This document shows, one piece after another, positions 1-12,657 of a stretch of 64,000 nt of DNA (position 1 is the stretch's first letter; the number at the start of each line of letters is the position of its first letter). Under the pieces are notes generated by a model. That model saw nothing but the letters and a program-made list of their open reading frames with translations, was not told where the DNA came from and made no database searches. Source of the DNA: Corbicula japonica (Eukaryota; Mollusca; Bivalvia; Venerida; Cyrenidae); contig JAZAYU010000008.1 of assembly GCA_038501625.1 (NCBI GenBank), positions 4,774,938 to 4,838,937 of the forward strand, written 5' to 3'. Both the position numbers and the translations under genes were made by a program.

Positions 1-215
1 TCATAACTCCATGGGATATGGTTGAATTCCCATTTGCTGCCAGTGCAGTTTGCAATCTGAACAGGATCTACACTTGTTACTTCTCAGAAAAAGTCAAACT
101 GATCTTAAAGTGAACTGTGTACTGGTAGATCTAGATCTGTCTGCACAGGTGTGCAGGCTGATCTGGATCTACACTAGTTGCATGTGATAAAAGCCATGGA
201 GCAAAAGGTTAAAAA
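1..215. mobile_element. Nested-palindrome MITE copy, decayed, left end outside the window
   Basis: Contains degraded quarters (aggatctacact; tgatctggatctacact) and ends with gcaaaaggttaa. The opening 'actccatgggatatgg' resembles the family's terminal repeat. Confidence 0.7.
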
Positions 216-699
216 ACGACTACCATGAACCAATTTCAATAGTAGATGCATGTATTATGGTTTGCAGAAGATGACTTTTCACTCGGGAATGAATAATGAT
301 GATTTCTCATTTTATTTTTTCAAAGTTTTGCATTGGACACATAGAGAGCACATTTCAAAATCTTTACATAATCTGGTTGTATATCCTTGCACACCTCTTG
401 ATTTTGCATATCATGATAAATAAAAATCATCAAGATAATAGCAAAACAATTTTGCATGTTTTTTAGGAGCACAGTGCTCCAACAGTATAAATTAGCCGAG
501 ATCATTTTTGAATATTGAGATCAAACTTGTGGGAGTTTGCAATTTTTGTTTGGTATAAGGTGTCGCACTTAAATCAGAATGAACTTAATGGATTGTTTTT
601 TACATTTGCATTTTCTGCACATTCATCCTTCTATCACCATAAAAACAAAGTGTAAAATATTAATGTATCAGAAACAGCTAAATGTATCTCAAAGCAATA
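216..699. other. No recognisable feature
   Basis: AT-rich sequence. I see no exon-like ORF, repeat or RNA gene. Confidence 0.6.
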
Positions 700-861
700 C
701 ATAAGCAACTAGTGTTGTCTGATCTGAATCTGCAATTGTGAGAAACCTAATGAATCAAAAGGTGCACAGTGTAGATCCTGATTAGAAGGCATGGATGCAG
801 GTTGATCTGGATCTACACTGTTTGCCCGCACATTATTGGTATATCTTTGGAGTAGAGTTAA
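700..861. mobile_element. Nested-palindrome MITE copy, 5' truncated
   Basis: Has three recognisable quarters (gtctgatctgaatctgca; gtgtagatcctgatta; tgatctggatctacactg) and ends ggagtagagttaa. Confidence 0.75.
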
Positions 862-870
862 TATTTTGTG

Positions 871-873
<3 letters not shown>

Positions 874-910
<37 letters not shown>
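874..910. repeat. (AG)n microsatellite
   Basis: About 18 uninterrupted AG dinucleotides directly after a MITE end. Confidence 0.97.
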
Positions 911-913
<3 letters not shown>

Positions 914-3304
914 AAATAAAAAAACTAACATCATTTATTGATGCTTAACTAATCCAGACAGGAGAAAAATAGCTCATTCTCTCTGAAAGCAACCACTGCT
1001 GATTCTGATACCATTTTTGCAGTATTTTATTTTGGATCTGTTTGATTTGATACATTTTGTTTTTGATAAGAATTTCTGACTACAATGTGATATTAGAATA
1101 GTATCAAAGTTCTTGTTTCCTCTTTAAGTTGTAAAATACAAGTATAAAAACTTAAACATATTCCCAAAATTTGCAAATACTCATTCCACTGATGTTTAAG
1201 ACAAAAAAAATTATACATCGTAGTTTGGGAGGTTTTTTAACCTCCTGTCTTCATATGTATGCAACAGATATGTTCAAAATTAAGTTTCATCTAATTTTAT
1301 CCCTGATGCTCCCAAGTCTTTTAAGGTGGGGTATCAAACAAAGACATCCCTCATTTGAAATAGATAGATTTTGAAATACCAGTGATTCAAATAATAACCC
1401 GTTACTATCTTACTTGATAAGTTACATTTTTGCGGGTATTTTTCTATTAGCGTTACGGCCACACAGTCGCACAAAAGAACAGTTCATTATCACCAGTACT
1501 TTGTAAGGTCTAATGCAATGGCTTTTTTCAACTCCTTAAGATTTATGTGACAATATGAAAATGAACAGGTAAACTTTAAGTTTAGGTGAATGATTAAATT
1601 ACATTTGATAGTCCACTAAAGGTATTTCATGCCGCTAAAGTAAAGACAGGAGGGTAGGATACGCGATAACAGTGTTGTTATACTCGTCTAGCACAAACAA
1701 AACACTAAATAAACCCTACCATTTAAACACACCTATAAACTGATAAAAGATAGTCATAATGAGATACTAGTGTACTGTTACTGAAATTTAATGACCAAAT
1801 CGCCACTGTTTTGACTGGCCCATCGTTATAAATGTAATTTTTCAACCAACAAGTCAAAAGGTCACTATCTGGCTGGAAGGACTTAGTCATGCTATACTGT
1901 TATTAAAATCATAGAAACTCAATGAGTTCATAAAGGTAATAAACACTTTTGTCACCCTCTGATACTTTGTCAGAATAACCAAACAGGTTAACAAGAGCCT
2001 GTAGGAAATGACAGCATGCTAGACTTCGTACAAAAAGGGTCATAACTATTTCAAATGTGATCCTGACCTAAAAATGAAGCACAAACATGTCATAGTAAAA
2101 ATATAATATGAACATTTGATGAAGAAATTTATCAAGAAATGGAATAGTAAGAGCCAACTTTAATGTTTTTGTGTCAAAAACTAAGAAAAAAGGGGACATA
2201 ACCCAGTGAAAAGTGACCTTGACCTAATGACCATGTCGTCATACGCAATATTATTTAAAAGTTTGAAGAAGATATATTACGAAATGGCAAAGTTACAGCC
2301 AGCTTTAATTTTTCGTGACATTCAACAGATGAATTGACAGTTGACATACTCCCATGGCAAAAAGTACGCTAGTAGGGAAAAACACTAATCCTTAATCCTT
2401 ATCCTATTAGAACTTTGTGCCCTTTGCTATTCCTGAAAAAAAAAACAGAATTTCAAAAATTATACAATGATCCAAAAAATCATTGTTTAAGTTTTTTTGT
2501 AGAAGTTGAACAACCCTAGTTGCACTACATTAAGAGACCAACTAACGTTCCATCAATCATCTATTCATTACCTGCTAGCATACCAGACTACTATACAGAT
2601 AACACAGACCTGTCATGAATTTCATTAAGCACTTGATACTTTTCTGATATTTTAAAAGAACCATTTATTCTTAAAGCTGCCCTTTTTCCTGTGCACAAAA
2701 GCCACCCTACTTTGAGAATCATTAAACAGTTTCATCATATTATTCAAAGCTGGCTTTTTCTATGCTCCCATTTAGAAATGTTAATATTGCGCCGACGTAG
2801 GTCTTTCCACAATACACATATCAAAATGCATTTGGAAGAAATCTCCACTTCAGAAATAGTTAAATATTTGAATATCTAACATAGACAGGATATTCCTACT
2901 TGACATTTTAACCAAAGACCTGCAATTTCATTTTTCAAAAACTGAATACCACAACACTACCTCTGTGCTATGATAATGAAGGTAACTTCACTGGAGTCAA
3001 CACAATAATTTAATAGTGATCTAGCTTTTGAACTGAAAACAAACACAATGAAGTAAAATATATTATTATTTAAAAATACAAATACTGAATGAAAAAGCAT
3101 TAAAGGTTTATTTGGTTCAAATTTTTATGTAAAGATCCATAAATAAAAGGTATTAAAGACTGAAATGTATCCCAAAATTACACCATTCAAACATGGTTAA
3201 AAATTAAAGTTATAGCAACTGATTTCCCAAATCATTTATAAAACATGCTGATATTGGGAGACTTAATCATTATAAAACTATAGCCTTTACACCACATATA
3301 TAGG
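911..3304. other. Gene-free stretch with a decayed repeat at 2030-2260
   Basis: No exon supported. The segment around 2030-2260 carries 'gggtcataact', 'aaaaggggacataac' and 'aagtgaccttgacctaatgacc', phrases typical of the tandem-repeat elements seen better preserved at 49 and 63 kb. The rest is plain AT-rich sequence. Confidence 0.5.
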
Positions 3305-3472
3305 TTTTATAGCCTGAGGGAACAGTGCCCATGCCATCTGATTAGGATCTACAATGTTTTCTTCTTCATGACTTAATGAATCAAATACTGATCAGATGAC
3401 ACAGATTTTCCTGCTGATCTTGATCTACATTGTTTTCATGTGGATAACAGCCATATCCCATGGAATAAAGGC
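3305..3472. mobile_element. Nested-palindrome MITE copy, decayed
   Basis: All four quarters are traceable (ctgattaggatctacaatg; actgatcagatgacaca; ctgatcttgatctacattg). The 5' terminal repeat is lost; the right end reads tcccatggaataaagg. Confidence 0.65.
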
Positions 3473-3707
3473 TTGAAACACAATGATCAGTTACACAAAT
3501 ACCACTAGTTCTTCTTTATTTTGCTAAAATCCTTTTAGATAAATACAGTCGGCTCACATTAGATTATTATTCATAATTGCTGGGTTTAAATACATTTGCT
3601 TACTCCAGCTATTAAGATCCTTCAGCCAAGGACCCTCTTCATCAGACATTAGCTGTCATATTTCAAACTAGATTAAGAAACACAGTAAAACTGTTCCCAG
3701 ATTATTT

Positions 3708-3914
3708 TAACCCTTTATTCCATAGTGTACAACTGTTATCCTTGGATGAACAGTGTAGATCCAGATCAGCAGGCACATCCATACTGTCTGATCAGGATCT
3801 ACACTGTTTGCTTTTTGATTCTGTTATTTCTGACCAATAAACAAACAGTGCACATCCTGCTCAGATGAAATGGATGCAATAAAAGGCATATATATATATG
3901 GAGTAAAGGGTAAA
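3708..3914. mobile_element. Nested-palindrome MITE copy
   Basis: Begins ttaaccctttattccata, has three good quarters, loses the fourth, and ends atatggagtaaagggtaa. Confidence 0.85.
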
Positions 3915-4631
3915 ATCTGCAGTTTTGTCCATATATATTTGGAAGAACTAGCTGTTCAATGGTAGATTCATCTCCTGTACCAGCTACCACTTACTGATGG
4001 TCTAAATATAGGTCAAAGCAGTTAAAAGATTTGAAGTACTTGCTTTTCAAAGTGATTTTCAATATTTGTCCAGTGAACATACTTAACTGATCCATTGACA
4101 TCTATTCACTTCAATTATATTTCAGATTATAATCAGCAAGCACTTTTAAATTTTTACCAAATTTAGGATGATCCAGATTTCAGTCTTCCTTTTCCCCTTA
4201 AATAAATCCATTGACAAAAGCATTAATTAAAAACCTAGTGGACATTATCTGTTATGTTCTACATGGTTCAAATTCCATCATGTACGTTACAACAATTACA
4301 AGGTTTAAAAGAAAAAAACTACCACCACAATAAAACAAATTATTTCAATCCAACCAACCATTAAACCATCTTCAGCTATAAATTTTCTTATTTTTTTAGT
4401 AATTTAATTCATAATTTTCTCTAATCTTACGGTGACATCTTTTTTTTTTGAAACTACATCATTCACAGTAAGACAAGTACAAATGAATGTAATGATGTTT
4501 CATTCCTGAATTTTTTTCTTAAAAGGTAATATTAATCTTTATCATACCACAAGTGTATGATTGATAATAGACAAGCTCATAAAATTGTAATAAAAACCTT
4601 CAAATGTAGAATAACAATTACTATGATTTCC
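3915..4631. other. No recognisable feature
   Basis: AT-rich, with homopolymer runs only. Confidence 0.6.
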
Positions 4632-4846
4632 TTAACCCTTTCCTTGATATATATGCATTTTTACGCATGTGCGACAATCCATGCCGTCTGATCAGGATCT
4701 GCACTGGTCGCATTTTGTTCAGAAATAACCCAATGAATCAAAAAGCGAACAGTTTAGATCCTGATCAGACGGCACAGATGTGCCGGCTGATCTAGATCTA
4801 CACTGTTCGCCAACGCAATAAAGGTGTATCTATACAGGAAAGGGCT
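4632..4846. mobile_element. Nested-palindrome MITE copy, B-arm first
   Basis: Begins ttaaccctttccttgata. First half has gcgac ends, second half gcgaacagtttag...ctgttcgcc, so it lies in the opposite orientation to the copy at 12.4 kb. Ends atacaggaaaggg. Confidence 0.88.
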
Positions 4847-5135
4847 GATATCCTTGGGTGAACAGTTTAGATCCAGATCAGCAGGCACATGTTCTGCTGT
4901 AATATTACTTCTTTAATTAACCCTTTACTCCATATATAAAATCATATGGATTTTATTGCATGTGCAATAAAATTAATGCAATAAAATCAGTATAATAATA
5001 AAGAGTGAACTGTGTAGATGGAGATCAGCTGGCAAATCCTCATAGATCTGTAATACAGATCACTTCTTTAATTAACCCTTTACTCCATATTAATATATGT
5101 TTGTTATCCCATGTGCAATAAAATTAATGCAATTA
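4847..5135. mobile_element. Two tandem 5' MITE fragments
   Basis: A ~150 bp segment is repeated: 'acttctttaattaacccttt' then actccatat occurs near 4905 and near 5063, each followed by a similar AT-rich tract (caataaaattaatgcaat) and the first quarter of the MITE. Confidence 0.7.
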
Positions 5136-5215
5136 AATTTGATATAATAATAAGGAATGAAGAGTTAAATAGAAGTGGTATACAGATGAGTGTGATATGT
5201 CTAAACTTGGATATG

Positions 5216-5512
5216 GCTTATATTCCATGTGATACCAGAGTAGATCCACAACCATGCAGTTTGACCTGGATCTTAATGTGCAGGCTGGTCTGAATTTGCA
5301 CAGGTCATGTGCATCTATGCGATAAAAGAAGGGGGTTACCCTCTTGCCAGTTTCAGAAAATGGGCCATTCATTGTTCCTATTTTTTGATGACATATCAGA
5401 AGGTGAACACTGTGAATCCAGATCAAATGGCAAAGTTTTGGTGGCTGATCTGGATCTACACTGGTTTCACATGCTAAAAAAATGCATATCATTATATGGA
5501 GAAAAGGGTTAA
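5216..5512. mobile_element. Nested-palindrome MITE fragments, composite
   Basis: Two part-copies back to back: 5216-5338 (gtagatccacaaccatgcag, ending gataaaagaagggggtt) and 5395-5512 (aatccagatcaaatgg, gctgatctggatctacactgg, ending ggagaaaagggttaa). Confidence 0.7.
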
Positions 5513-6028
5513 TGCACCCACCAGTAAACAGATACATTCTAATAACCTAATTTGTTTATTTTCAACTCAATTAATCATTTGGAAACATTTTATGTCCATA
5601 AACTGACTTTTCATACGTCTGCCTGTAATTTTCACAACTTTTCCTTGATGAGTTTGTCTCACTTTTGATGTCCAGCGGCAATTTAATATGTAAATAAAAT
5701 TTTTCATCTATGCATCATTCGAAATTACAGTTTTAGTTCACAAATGTCATCAGTTGCCACCACGAGGATGCAACTATATTTCAGAAGCTGTAAAGATACA
5801 CCACCGCAAAGGATTATTAAAAAAAATATAATGAACATACTTTTAAAAGATTTTATTAAAGTCTTATTACATCATTCTCATAAACACTCTAGATTTTTAT
5901 GTTGTTTGTTAAGTGCACCATTTTTAAATATCTTTCAACTCTAAGAAACCAAATCAGTAAGAGGGACAAAGCATCCCTCTCACATCCACAATTGAGATCC
6001 TTGAATATCTCTCAGGGGAAGGGACACG
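5513..6028. other. No recognisable feature
   Basis: No exon-like coding or repeat structure seen. Confidence 0.55.
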
Positions 6029-6105
6029 GGCTGAATGAAATTGGAAACCAGTTTCTCAAGCATCTGATTGGCTGAAATGGCTACTGGTTGCCATGTCATA
6101 TTATG
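6029..6105. mobile_element. hAT-like MITE fragment
   Basis: Core phrase 'caagcatctgattggctga' with flanking 'ggaaaccagt' and 'actggttgcc'. Shared with copies near 9.0, 10.1, 39.1, 40.2 and 42.0 kb. Confidence 0.6.
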
Positions 6106-8098
6106 CTGCAATAATATGTATGTCAAATACATGACAGCATAGCATTGTTTATCTGACCTATTTGATTGTCTGCTTTGTACAGTTCTTTAGCATTGCAGAA
6201 GATTGAAGTTGTTATTTTAAAGTTCATGTTTGTAATTTTGCAATTCAATATCAAAATCGACCTACAAAAGATCAGTTGTATGCAAATACATTATTTTAGC
6301 ACACGTTTGCACCCTAAAACCTTGTTTCAATGGTCAGTGGCAAATTGATTTGCCACTGACCATTCCAAGTTGGTAACCCCTCAGCTAGGTTCTCTTTTTG
6401 GTTCATTGTTTGTGATGTCTTAATTTGAAACTGATATATTATAAACTTATGGACTCTTTTCCTCTCTGTTTTTTTGGCTGTGTGGGGCGTTTGTGTTCTC
6501 TGAGTGTGGCTATTCTTGATTCTTTTACATAATAATGATCTTCTTAAATAATTATTATTCTTTGCCTAATACTTTTTAAGTATGGGTCCTTATTACTGAC
6601 TTGGTTTATAAGAGGTGAAATGTATGTAAAATGTAGCATCCTACAAAAGATAAAATCTGGAATGACAAACATTTTTAATACACTTTGCCATTTAAAATTG
6701 ACAGAAAATATAAAAGGCTTCAGCTACCAGTTACTTCCAGGTGTATTTAAATATACATCTCCTACATTGTTGACCAAACAGATACATAAGTTTACACAAC
6801 AAAGCTGATAAATATTTCCATAGGTATGCAAGAACAAGAAATCCAATTAAAAAATAAAGCAAGATAAAAATCAGTCTAACTGTTATTTAAATTGGAACAA
6901 TTAATTTGAGCTAGAAGCTAGCAGATCTGAAGCTGGATATCATTTACAAGAACTTTAGCCAAAGGCCAAAGTAATAATTATACCTAATCTGTATCATTAA
7001 CAGTGTTAACACATGCATCTTTAAAACTATATTATTTATGTGTCCAGTGATGAAAGATGTAAATCAGTGAATTTCTCACTTGAGATGGCAATGTTTATGC
7101 AAAGTGTACACCATGCAATCATCTTTGATCTGAAGAACTTTAAAAATATATCAAGAGATAAGATCAGCCAATGTGATTATGAAATTTTTTACATGCTAAA
7201 CTCCATGATTTGTACATAGAAATTTGGTTGAAATTTGCTTCTTTTGCTTTCATTTTATAAAATAAAATATCTTAAAACTTAGAATATGACATCAATGATC
7301 ACATTACTGTAGAACAGACATCAGATTCTACTAGTATTTCTTATTTAAGAAGACTGTTAAGGTCGTAGACATTTTTAGTTCCAGCACAGAATTGATAATG
7401 GGGCAAGATTTTGAAAATATTGTCTAATGAAATGTGCCACCTCTTTGATTACCAATATAAACTATCAAAAGAGAAAGCTCACTTTAAACAATCACTTATC
7501 TGATTCTGATATGGTAAATAAAATTTAATATCATGCAGGGGAAATACTAAAATTTTATTTTCTCATACTAAAACCATCATCAACAGGCAAGATATAGACT
7601 GCAATGATACAAACTCATCAATAGTGGCTCCACTGGGTGCTTCAGAGTTGATTACAGTCAGCATTGTGCCGGTCCAGTCACAGTCTAATTGTGCTCAATG
7701 ACTTCCTATGCATTTCTTTCCTTTCAATCATTTCATTTGGGTTCATTTTATCTGATTAGCTCTCTCTTGATTGAAAATTTTAATCTGTTAAATGGACCGA
7801 CTAAGGCATTGCTTGTGTCACACTAATTTTATGGTTCTAATGAACAGGTTTCAAATTTGTCAGTTGGGAAAGTTTGACTTCTGTATAATTTAACAGTCTC
7901 AAGTCTCTAAATTGGAAGATTTAGGAATTCTGAAACAATTGAGGATCCAAAGGTGCTCCTATTATACCAATTAACCAGCTCTGAACTTTTAAAACTAATA
8001 AATGAACATTAATCATCTAAGGTGCCAGCAACAGGACCAGTGCCCAAGTGGGAGATCTACTGTAAACAAGTGCGAGTTTTGAAAATCAATGTAGATAA
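6106..8098. other. Gene-free stretch with one perfect palindrome
   Basis: Apart from the 36 bp palindrome at 6329-6364, I see no repeat family or exon in these 2 kb. Confidence 0.5.
6329..6364. repeat. 36 bp near-perfect palindrome
   Basis: Arms aatggtcagtggcaaat / atttgccactgaccatt (17 bp, identical) around a 2-base centre. Confidence 0.95.
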
Positions 8099-8253
8099 AT
8101 AAGTCTGATCAGGATCTGCACTGTTCTCTTTTTTATTTATTACTAACAAGTGCAGATTCTGATCAGATGACAAAGATGTGCTGGCCGATCTGGATCTACA
8201 CTGGTCACACATGCATAAAAAAGCATATTTACTATATTTTCCAAGAAGGATAA
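8099..8253. mobile_element. Nested-palindrome MITE, 5' truncated
   Basis: Starts inside the second quarter (gtctgatcaggatctgcact). The B half is complete, ending with the decayed terminus ccaagaaggataa. Confidence 0.8.
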
Positions 8254-8450
8254 TTTATTTTTAATTAAATCAATTAGAGTTATTCAGCTTGATTGTCTGA
8301 TATCCCTAGAGACACTGATGAAGTTTCAAATTAACCTCACCAGTGATAACAGAGATAAATACATGATAAAAGCTTGCTTACAAAACTGTAATCAAGCAGT
8401 GTCTGCTACTGACTACTGATGCATGGGTGGCTGTAATAGACATCCTAGTC

Positions 8451-8674
8451 CACTTTACTCCATATAAACGTATCTAATGCATTTTATTGCATTGCCACCA
8501 TTGAAGATCCAGTTCAGCCAGCATGATCAGGACCTCCACTGTTCACTTTTTGGTCAGAAATAACCTAATAAATCAAAATGCAAATGGTGCAGATCCTGAT
8601 CAGATGTGATGGCTGATCTGGATCTAAACTGTTTGCTCATGCAAGAAGGAGGTATGTATGGAGTAAAAGGTTAA
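8451..8674. mobile_element. Nested-palindrome MITE copy
   Basis: Starts ccactttactccatat, has four shortened quarters, and ends gtatggagtaaaaggttaa. Confidence 0.85.
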
Positions 8675-8907
8675 GAATACTGGTTGACTCACAGCACAGT
8701 GATTTTCTTCAAACAATACTTTTATCATGCTTCAGAAATCAAAGCATAATGCATAATTTATTTCAAGAACTACATTTCTAAGGAAAATCAATGTGTTGTT
8801 TTAAAACTGAACTTAAAAAGTCATTTATATTTCACAGTAATTGTTTGTAGATAGTAGACATATAATGGATCAGTAACTATTCACAAGGTAAACACTCTAT
8901 GAACAAA

Positions 8908-9060
8908 CCCTTGCCCAAAATCATAAAACGAAATCTGCAGACCAGTCTCAAAACTCTAGCATCTAATTGGCTGAAATGGCAACCAGTCACCATTTCAGCC
9001 ATCAGATGCTTGAGATTTGAGACTTGTCTACAATATTATCAATATTATCTTGGGCCCAGG
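8908..9060. mobile_element. hAT-like MITE, near full length
   Basis: Left end ttgcccaaaatcataaaac, right end atcttgggcccagg. The inside folds on 'caagtctcaaatctcaagca' type arms around 'ttggctgaaatgg'. Best preserved copy of this family with the one at 10.1 kb. Confidence 0.75.
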
Positions 9061-9348
9061 ACAAACATCCATCTAAAATAGAGTCATCGTAAAAACAAAG
9101 ATGCCAGTTTACAAACAAAATTACACATGTCAATAGAGAATATAGGTCTTTGTTTCAAGTTTAACCCATTCTGAACTAATCTACACTGTAATAAAACCAT
9201 TAATATGTTCCTTGATTACAATTTACGTGTACTGAAAGGTCAGATCCGTCTAGACGATATATACCTAGGTGTTAAACATCATAAACAATTGTAACTATCA
9301 GACTCAAACATTTCATACTGAGGTCAAACTTGTTATATGTTCGCTTCT

Positions 9349-9524
9349 CTTAACCCTTTTCACCATGGGATATGGCTGTTATCCAATAGACATACAGTGT
9401 AAAATCCAGATCAGCCAGCAAAATTTAATAGTGACATCTGATCACAATCTGTACAGTTTTCTTTTTGGTTGGAAACAATCAAAAAGCTTACATTGTAGAT
9501 CCTGATCAGATGGCATAGATTTTA
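9349..9524. mobile_element. Nested-palindrome MITE, 3' truncated
   Basis: Begins ttaacccttttcaccatggg; three quarters are visible (aaatccagatcagccagc; catctgatcacaatctgta; gtagatcctgatcagatgg), then the match stops. Confidence 0.78.
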
Positions 9525-9649
9525 GTATTCAATAATTAATTAATTATAACAACCTTCTCTTAGATACCAAATATAATTTGTTATAATGCAAATAATATTA
9601 ATTTTTTTGGTTTTCCTGAAAAAATCCTTATTAGGCCTGATTAAATCTT

Positions 9650-9827
9650 TTCCTCTTCATATACCCTTTTTTGTCTTGGGCAAACAGTGTAAGTCACGAG
9701 AGACGGCAAATCCGTGCCATCTGATCAGGATCTGCACTGTTGTCTTTTTAATTTATTCAATATCTGGTTCTACACTGGATGCACATGCTATAAAATGTGT
9801 ATTATATTCATGCAGTGAAGGGTTAAT
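9650..9827. mobile_element. Nested-palindrome MITE, third quarter deleted
   Basis: gggcaaacagtgtaa and atctgatcaggatctgcact are clear. The third quarter is missing; it ends gcagtgaagggttaa. Confidence 0.8.
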
Positions 9828-10074
9828 ATAATTGATTTAGAATACAAAAACATTATCTGATACTCATTTGATGGACATAAAATTATGTTCATCTCCAGGA
9901 ACCTGTCAACAAAGCAACAAACAACTGTCACACAAATGACTGTCACTGGAAAATGAACTTGACATACATACTTATCTCTCTACTGGCATTAAACAGCTTT
10001 CTGATAGAACAGATAATGAGAACAGAATTAGTCTGATATTGAGATTATCACACATCTACTGCTGCCATTGTAAA

Positions 10075-10200
10075 CCAGGCCTCAAGGTTATAAAACTGAG
10101 AATGGAAACCAGTCTCAAATCTCAAGCATCTGATTGGCATTTGAGCACTTGAGCTTTGAGACTGGTCTCCAAAATCAGTTTTATGATCTTGGGCCCTGGT
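10075..10200. mobile_element. hAT-like MITE, near full length
   Basis: Left end ccaggcctcaaggttataaa, right end atgatcttgggccctgg. Internal inverted arms 'gaaaccagtctcaaatctca' and 'tttgagactggtctcc'. Confidence 0.75.
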
Positions 10201-10389
10201 TTACTTCTGTCATTGGAATAAAACTATCAATCAAACATCTCATGATGAATGCTCCCATCAGCTTGACAAAATGTTCTGGTATATCAGTGCCATTCATATG
10301 TCACAGATGTGACCAGTTTTGACTTACAATTCATACTTTTATAGTGACCTGGCTGTGCACAAGCAATACGACTGCATTTGACATGTGCA

Positions 10390-10712
10390 TAACACTAGCG
10401 TGTGGTTAGATCCATGCTGTATACTGTAAAGCAAGATCACTGTCTGGTTAGATTCTTGCATTTTGATTCCACCGTAAATCTAGGTTAGATCCCTGCTTTT
10501 TGGTCCTATTGTAAACCCCCTGTTGTCTTGTTAGGTACGTGCTGTCCTATCCCGCTGTAAAGCTCTATCTCTTTTGTCATGTTAAATCCCTGCTGTACTG
10601 TCCTGCTGTAAAGCCATATCCTTGCTGTCTGGTTAGATCCAGAGTGTTCTGTCCCGGTGTAAAGCCATATCCTTGCTGTCTGGTTAGATAGTGGCGTTTT
10701 GGTCCAACTGAA
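10390..10712. repeat. Degenerate tandem repeat, period about 54 bp
   Basis: Repeats of 'tgtaaagccatatccttgct' followed by gtctggttagat. The last two units are nearly identical; earlier units are diverged. Confidence 0.8.
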
Positions 10713-12415
10713 GAGCAAGTTAACATAATCTCTCTAATTTCTTGTCCAAGACTTGCGCTTCATTCCAAACTGGAATTTATACTGATTAAGAAACAATAGC
10801 AGATTTGAAAAATAATGAAAAAAAAAAGATACTTCTTTTTTGTGCAGTTTGGCTGAAGTACTGCCATTAGTTGCTGAGTTATGCTCCGGACACTACATTT
10901 TTGGCATATTTTGACATTTAAACCCTGAGAATGACATAATCCTTTGAGGTAAGGCTGTGGTCCTTGGATGAGACACTCCGCCTTACCAAGGTGAACACAT
11001 GTGTGAGGTTGTTTGAAATCCCTTCTAAGATAAGCTCTGGATTAGGACAGACAGACAAACTACTAAATTTTCAATGATTATGTCAACATAAAATTGTTGA
11101 TTTAAATGCTTTTAGTCAGGTGGAGGAAGACCCATTGGCCATTGTTTCAGGCATGGGTGAGAACCAAAGTAGAACCACCAACGTTCCGTAAGCTAGCTGG
11201 AAAGTGTCCTCCTGTCAATATAAACTCTGGTACCAAATACTGATCATATTGTTAAAGCTTGATATTTGTTGACTAATATTCTGTAACAGCACATCATATT
11301 ACATGAGATCACAGTGAAGTGTTTGTTCCCTGTCAGCATTATGACATATCATGCTGAGAAAGGTTAAACCACCAATTAGAGCCATAAAGCAATTTAAATC
11401 TGTCATTAATTGCTTAATTACACGTGTAAATAAATAAACAGGTGAATCATTTTGGTCAAAGTTTTAACCTGCATTGGCCTGCTCATATACATAATGCAGG
11501 CTGCATATTAAATTGGAATATTAGAGTTGAAAATGGCAATATTTATAGCTTGTGTAACTAATTCATAGTATTGGTTGTTCACAAAACATAATTTTAATAC
11601 ACAAAACTTCAATTAATAAAATCATCTTTATGAATTAAAAAAAATACCAGCTGTCATATGATTTTATAAGACTCTTCTCATAAATTCTGCAATTCAGGGA
11701 GGTGCAGCTAGGTGTGTCTGTGCACATCTCCAACAGAGAATCCTGTTGAGAAACTCCATCTAAAATAAAAAGGAGCCAGTAAGACATTATATAAAAAAAC
11801 TAACAATTACAAAAAAATATTATGGAATTTGACTGATATCTAATGGACTTATCTTGCACTTATGACCCCTGTGGCCCCTCAGTGTTGCCAGTTACAGGAG
11901 GGCACACAAATAAAATTGTTTTACACTGTACTAAATTTTTTGCCAGATTTATGGACATCTCTTCACAGCCATAAAGCTAGGCTGCACTGCAAGCTCACAG
12001 CAGGAGCAATTCATTCATGACACCTACCACTGTGAAACATGCTGGGTTACTTGGGGATTATCAGCATGTTCAAGCATCATTAGAAATAATATTTGTTCCA
12101 AACATAATTTTATTACAACACCAATTTATTTTCATTTTCATTCATTAAATGCATAATTATGCAATGAAAATTTTTATTCATTATTTTTTGTACAAATCAA
12201 GATGTATAACATTAATCACAGCATCACATGATCAGGCAGAAAAAATACCTCACATACATTTTATCTTATTTTTGTTGTTACTTATTGAACAGTATTTACA
12301 ATAAAATCAAAATAATATTATATCTGAGCCCCAAGACTTTTTTTCAGAAATTTCCTTATATGATAAGCAAGTTAATCATTGAAAGTGCAATAAGTTTATG
12401 TTCAAAATAAACTAC
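10713..12415. other. Gene-free stretch with a short repeat fragment at 11115-11215
   Basis: The 11.1 kb segment (gtggaggaagacccattggc ... tagaaccaccaacgttccgt) looks like a dispersed repeat I associate with molluscs. Otherwise nothing recognised. Confidence 0.4.
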
Positions 12416-12657
12416 TTAACCCTTTCCTGTACAGCTACACCCTTATTGCTAGGGCGAACAGTTTAGATCCAGATCAGCCGGCACATCTGTGCCGTCTGAT
12501 CAGGATCTAAACTGTTCGCTTCTTGATTCATTAGGTTATTTCTGACCAAAATGCGACCAGTGCAGATCCTGATCAGACGGCACGGATGTGCCGGCTGATC
12601 TGGATCTACACTGGTCACACACGCGTAAAAATGTGTATATATCCAGGAAAGGGTTAA
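12416..12657. mobile_element. Nested-palindrome MITE, intact reference copy
   Basis: TTAA at 12416-12419 and 12654-12657 bracket a 234 bp element whose ends CCCTTTCCTGTA and TATCCAGGAAAGGG are inverted. Inside, a 33 bp motif occurs four times in alternating orientation: gcgaacagtttagatccaga, its inverse ending ctaaactgttcgc, then gcgaccagtgcagatcctga, and its inverse ending ctacactggtcac. There is no ORF. TTAA flanks and CCC-start termini fit a piggyBac-type non-autonomous element; no transposase source lies in the window. Confidence 0.92.

Noticed and set aside
5133..5537. 134-codon open frame on the minus strand
   Set aside because: Lies over MITE fragments; its peptide is translated repeat sequence (DPDQ.., CHLIWIHS), seen in many other copies.
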